Assembly (NCBI RefSeq): GCF_000427825.1
Contig: NZ_ATYT01000009.1
Coordinates: 62,001 to 126,000, forward strand
Length of the DNA: 64,000 nt
Origin: Thermocrispum municipale DSM 44069
GTDB lineage: Bacteria > Actinomycetota > Actinomycetes > Mycobacteriales > Pseudonocardiaceae
Reading direction: 5' to 3'
Part shown: positions 61,991-64,000 of the stretch, piece by piece
How the letters are laid out: each line of letters opens with the position of its first letter
How positions within the stretch are numbered: the first letter of the stretch is position 1
Notes under the pieces: generated by a model
Database searches by the model: none
Seen by the model: only the letters and a program-made list of their open reading frames with translations
Told to the model about the DNA's origin: nothing
Translations under genes and position numbers: made by a program

Positions 61991-64000
61991 GTGGGCGCAC
62001 AGGACACGCGGCGGCCAAGCAAGGCGCGATGGCTACTGCCGGCACTGTTGGTCATCGGGTGGTTGCTCATCGGCGGCGTCGGCGGCCCGTACGCGGGCAA
62101 GCTGAGCGAGATCGCCGAGAACGGCAACGAGGCGTTCCTGCCGGAATCGGCCGAGTCGACCGACGCCAATGCGTTGGCCGAACAGTTCTCCGACTCCAAC
62201 TCGATCCCGGCATTCGTCGTGGCCGAGCGCGAGGGCAAGGTGACCGAGGCGGACCGGGGCTACCTGGCGTCCGTCGGGCAGCAAGCCAAAAACATCGACG
62301 GCGTCGAGCAGTCGTCTCCGCCCATTCCGTCGAAGGACGGCGAAGCGCTGCAGATGATCGTGCCGATCGCGGCCGACGGGGACTTCACCAACGCGGTGGA
62401 CGAGCTGCGTGAACTGACCGAGCAGAACCGGCCGCCCGAGTTGACCGTCAAGGTCGCAGGCCCGGCCGCGCTCGGCGCCGACGTGCGCGAGGCGTTCGGC
62501 GGTATCGACGGGTTGCTGCTGCTCGTGGCCGGCTCGGTGGTCGCGGTCATCCTCATCCTGGTCTACCGCAGCCCGCTGCTGCCGTTCCTGGTGCTGCTCT
62601 CCGGTGTGTTCGCGCTCGGCCTGGCCAGCCTCGCGGTCTACCTGCTCACCGACGCCGACGTCATCGACCTGAACGGCCAAAGCCAAGGCATCCTGTTCAT
62701 CCTGGTCTTCGGCGCGGCCACGGACTACGCGCTGCTGTTGGTCTCCCGCTACCGCGAGGAACTGCGCGACACCGAGGACCGGCTCGCCGCCATGCGGACC
62801 GCGCTGCGGGCGACCATCGAGCCGATCGCCGCGTCCGCAGGCACGGTCATCGCCGGTGTGCTGTGCCTGCTGATCAGCGACCTGCGCTCCAACTCGGGGC
62901 TCGGGCCGGTCGCCGCCATCGGCATCGCCTCCGCGCTGCTCGCCTCCGTGACGTTCCTGCCCGCGCTGTTGGCCTTGTTCGGGCGGGTGGCGTTCTGGCC
63001 GTTCCGCCCGACGGTCGGGTCGCCGCACCCGGAGGCCGGCAGCCTGTGGGGCCGGATCGCCCGCGGCGTGGACAAGCGACCCCGCGCGGTGTGGGTGGCG
63101 AGCACGCTGGTGCTGCTCGTCGCCGCGGCCTTCCTGCCTCAGCTGAAGGCGTCCGGCACCGCGGAGACCGACATCTTCCTCAACGACGTCGACTCGGTCG
63201 CCGGCCAGCAGATTCTCAACGACCACTTCGTCGCGGGCAGCGGCAACCCGACGGTGATCATCGCCGACGCGGACCGGGTCGACGAGGTCACCGAAGCCGC
63301 CAAGGTCGACGGCGTCGCCGAGGTGCAGCCGGTGACCGAGCGGAACGGTCAGCCTCGGGTGGAGAACGGCCTGGTGATGCTGGAAGCCACGCTGACCAGC
63401 CCGCCGGACTCCACGCAAGCGGTCGACACCGTGGAGCGCCTGCGCGAGCAGGTGCACGCGGTCGATGGCGCCGACGCCAAGGTCGGCGGCCGGACCGCGG
63501 TGCTGCTGGACACGCAGAACATCAGCAGCCACGACCGGACGGTGATCATCCCGCTGGTGCTGCTGGTGATCTTCCTGCTCCTGGCGGCCCTGCTCCGGGC
63601 GCTGCTGGCTCCCCTGCTGCTGATCGCCACCGTGGTGCTGTCGTTCGCCGCCACGATGGGCATATCGGCGCTGGTGTTCAACGAGATACTGGGCTTCCCC
63701 GGCGCGGATCCGGTGGTGCCGCTGTACGGTTTCGTCTTCCTGGTGGCGCTCGGTATCGACTACAACATCTTCCTGATGACGCGCGTCCGGGAAGAGACGC
63801 TGCAAGTAGGGAACCGAGAGGGCGTCCGGCGCGGACTCACCATCACCGGCGGTGTCATCACCTCCGCGGGCGTGGTACTGGCCGCCACGTTCGCCACGCT
63901 CGCCGTGCTTCCGTTGCTGTTCCTGGCGCAGCTGGCATTCATCGTGGCCTTCGGCGTCCTGCTCGACACGTTCCTGGTGCGGTCGCTGCTGGTCCCGGCC
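61991..64000 (+). CDS. MMPL family RND-type transporter (3' end outside the window)
   Basis: The first 670 codons of an MMPL/RND exporter are present and the frame is open at the window end. Topology is typical: first helix (about 14-30), a large extracellular loop, helices 2-6 from about residue 175 with FILVFGAATDYALLLVSRYREEL (the conserved membrane Asp and Tyr pair), a second helix and loop from about 362, and the second bundle with LYGFVFLVALGIDYNIFLMTRVREE. Family members move lipids or drugs using proton flow. GGAGGGACA precedes the GTG start. The divergent MarR gene is the expected regulator. Confidence 0.93.
   Translation, partial: MGAQDTRRPSKARWLLPALLVIGWLLIGGVGGPYAGKLSEIAENGNEAFLPESAESTDANALAEQFSDSNSIPAFVVAEREGKVTEADRGYLASVGQQAKNIDGVEQSSPPIPSKDGEALQMIVPIAADGDFTNAVDELRELTEQNRPPELTVKVAGPAALGADVREAFGGIDGLLLLVAGSVVAVILILVYRSPLLPFLVLLSGVFALGLASLAVYLLTDADVIDLNGQSQGILFILVFGAATDYALLLVSRYREELRDTEDRLAAMRTALRATIEPIAASAGTVIAGVLCLLISDLRSNSGLGPVAAIGIASALLASVTFLPALLALFGRVAFWPFRPTVGSPHPEAGSLWGRIARGVDKRPRAVWVASTLVLLVAAAFLPQLKASGTAETDIFLNDVDSVAGQQILNDHFVAGSGNPTVIIADADRVDEVTEAAKVDGVAEVQPVTERNGQPRVENGLVMLEATLTSPPDSTQAVDTVERLREQVHAVDGADAKVGGRTAVLLDTQNISSHDRTVIIPLVLLVIFLLLAALLRALLAPLLLIATVVLSFAATMGISALVFNEILGFPGADPVVPLYGFVFLVALGIDYNIFLMTRVREETLQVGNREGVRRGLTITGGVITSAGVVLAATFATLAVLPLLFLAQLAFIVAFGVLLDTFLVRSLLVPA

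Overview
This is a high-GC actinobacterial chromosome segment. Gene content points to a Pseudonocardiaceae-like genus (Amycolatopsis/Saccharopolyspora type): a mycothiol-dependent MscR oxidoreductase, many TetR regulators, an Acg-type nitroreductase, LigD-type polymerases, a SigF/SigB-family sigma factor, GAF-ANTAR and PucR regulators, and a neighbouring Lhr/Nei2 pair as in mycobacteria. The genus is an inference. No rRNA, tRNA, transposase, prophage or CRISPR array was recognised.

Region 1 (1-24 kb) is a catabolic island. A minus-strand operon (8595 down to the window start) encodes a sugar-type (CUT2-like) ABC importer: permease, lipoprotein binding protein, a second permease fused to a strictosidine-synthase/SMP-30-like beta-propeller, a separate propeller protein, and a double ATPase. 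It continues into an APH-fold phosphotransferase, a small overlapping partner resembling the LvaA/LvaB pair of 4-hydroxyacyl-CoA catabolism, and a gene cut by the window edge. Divergently there is an alpha-methylacyl-CoA racemase-type CoA-transferase, then a TetR regulator, Zn-alcohol dehydrogenase, SDR, methyltransferase, aldehyde dehydrogenase, further TetR regulators, two acyl-CoA ligases and mscR plus a metallo-beta-lactamase-fold partner. Four related 18-bp sites (8631, 10110, 12346, 18492) suggest one TetR regulon. My reading is import of a lactone- or hydroxyacid-bearing compound, hydrolysis, CoA activation and beta-oxidation.

Region 2 (23.8-34.5 kb) is a stress block: Acg-like nitroreductase, two-domain universal stress protein, DUF4383 membrane protein, Dps, a PE-Pol LigD-like protein, SigF-type sigma factor, a DUF6292-like protein, two DUF202 membrane proteins, a second LigD-type polymerase, and a secreted class-A-beta-lactamase-fold protein. 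Candidate SigF-type promoters (GGTKY-N16-GGGTA) precede DUF4383, Dps and a small gene at 47.75 kb.

Region 3 (34.6-49.8 kb) carries a TetR/MFS pair whose exporter has an eight-copy octapeptide repeat at its N terminus, PucR/DadA, a DUF3048 protein, a secreted GH92 alpha-mannosidase with a LacI-type operator both at its promoter and inside the gene, an S1 protease, a DUF6454-like secreted protein, a GAF-ANTAR regulator and a DinB-like protein.

Region 4 (49.8-64 kb) holds nei2-lhr, a 50-bp tandem repeat array, a toroid-like protein, a Tat-exported LD-carboxypeptidase, two RibD_C/DHFR-like paralogues around a YqeY-like protein, a COG0523 GTPase, a TIGR03086-like protein, and a MarR regulator divergent from an MMPL transporter that runs off the window end.
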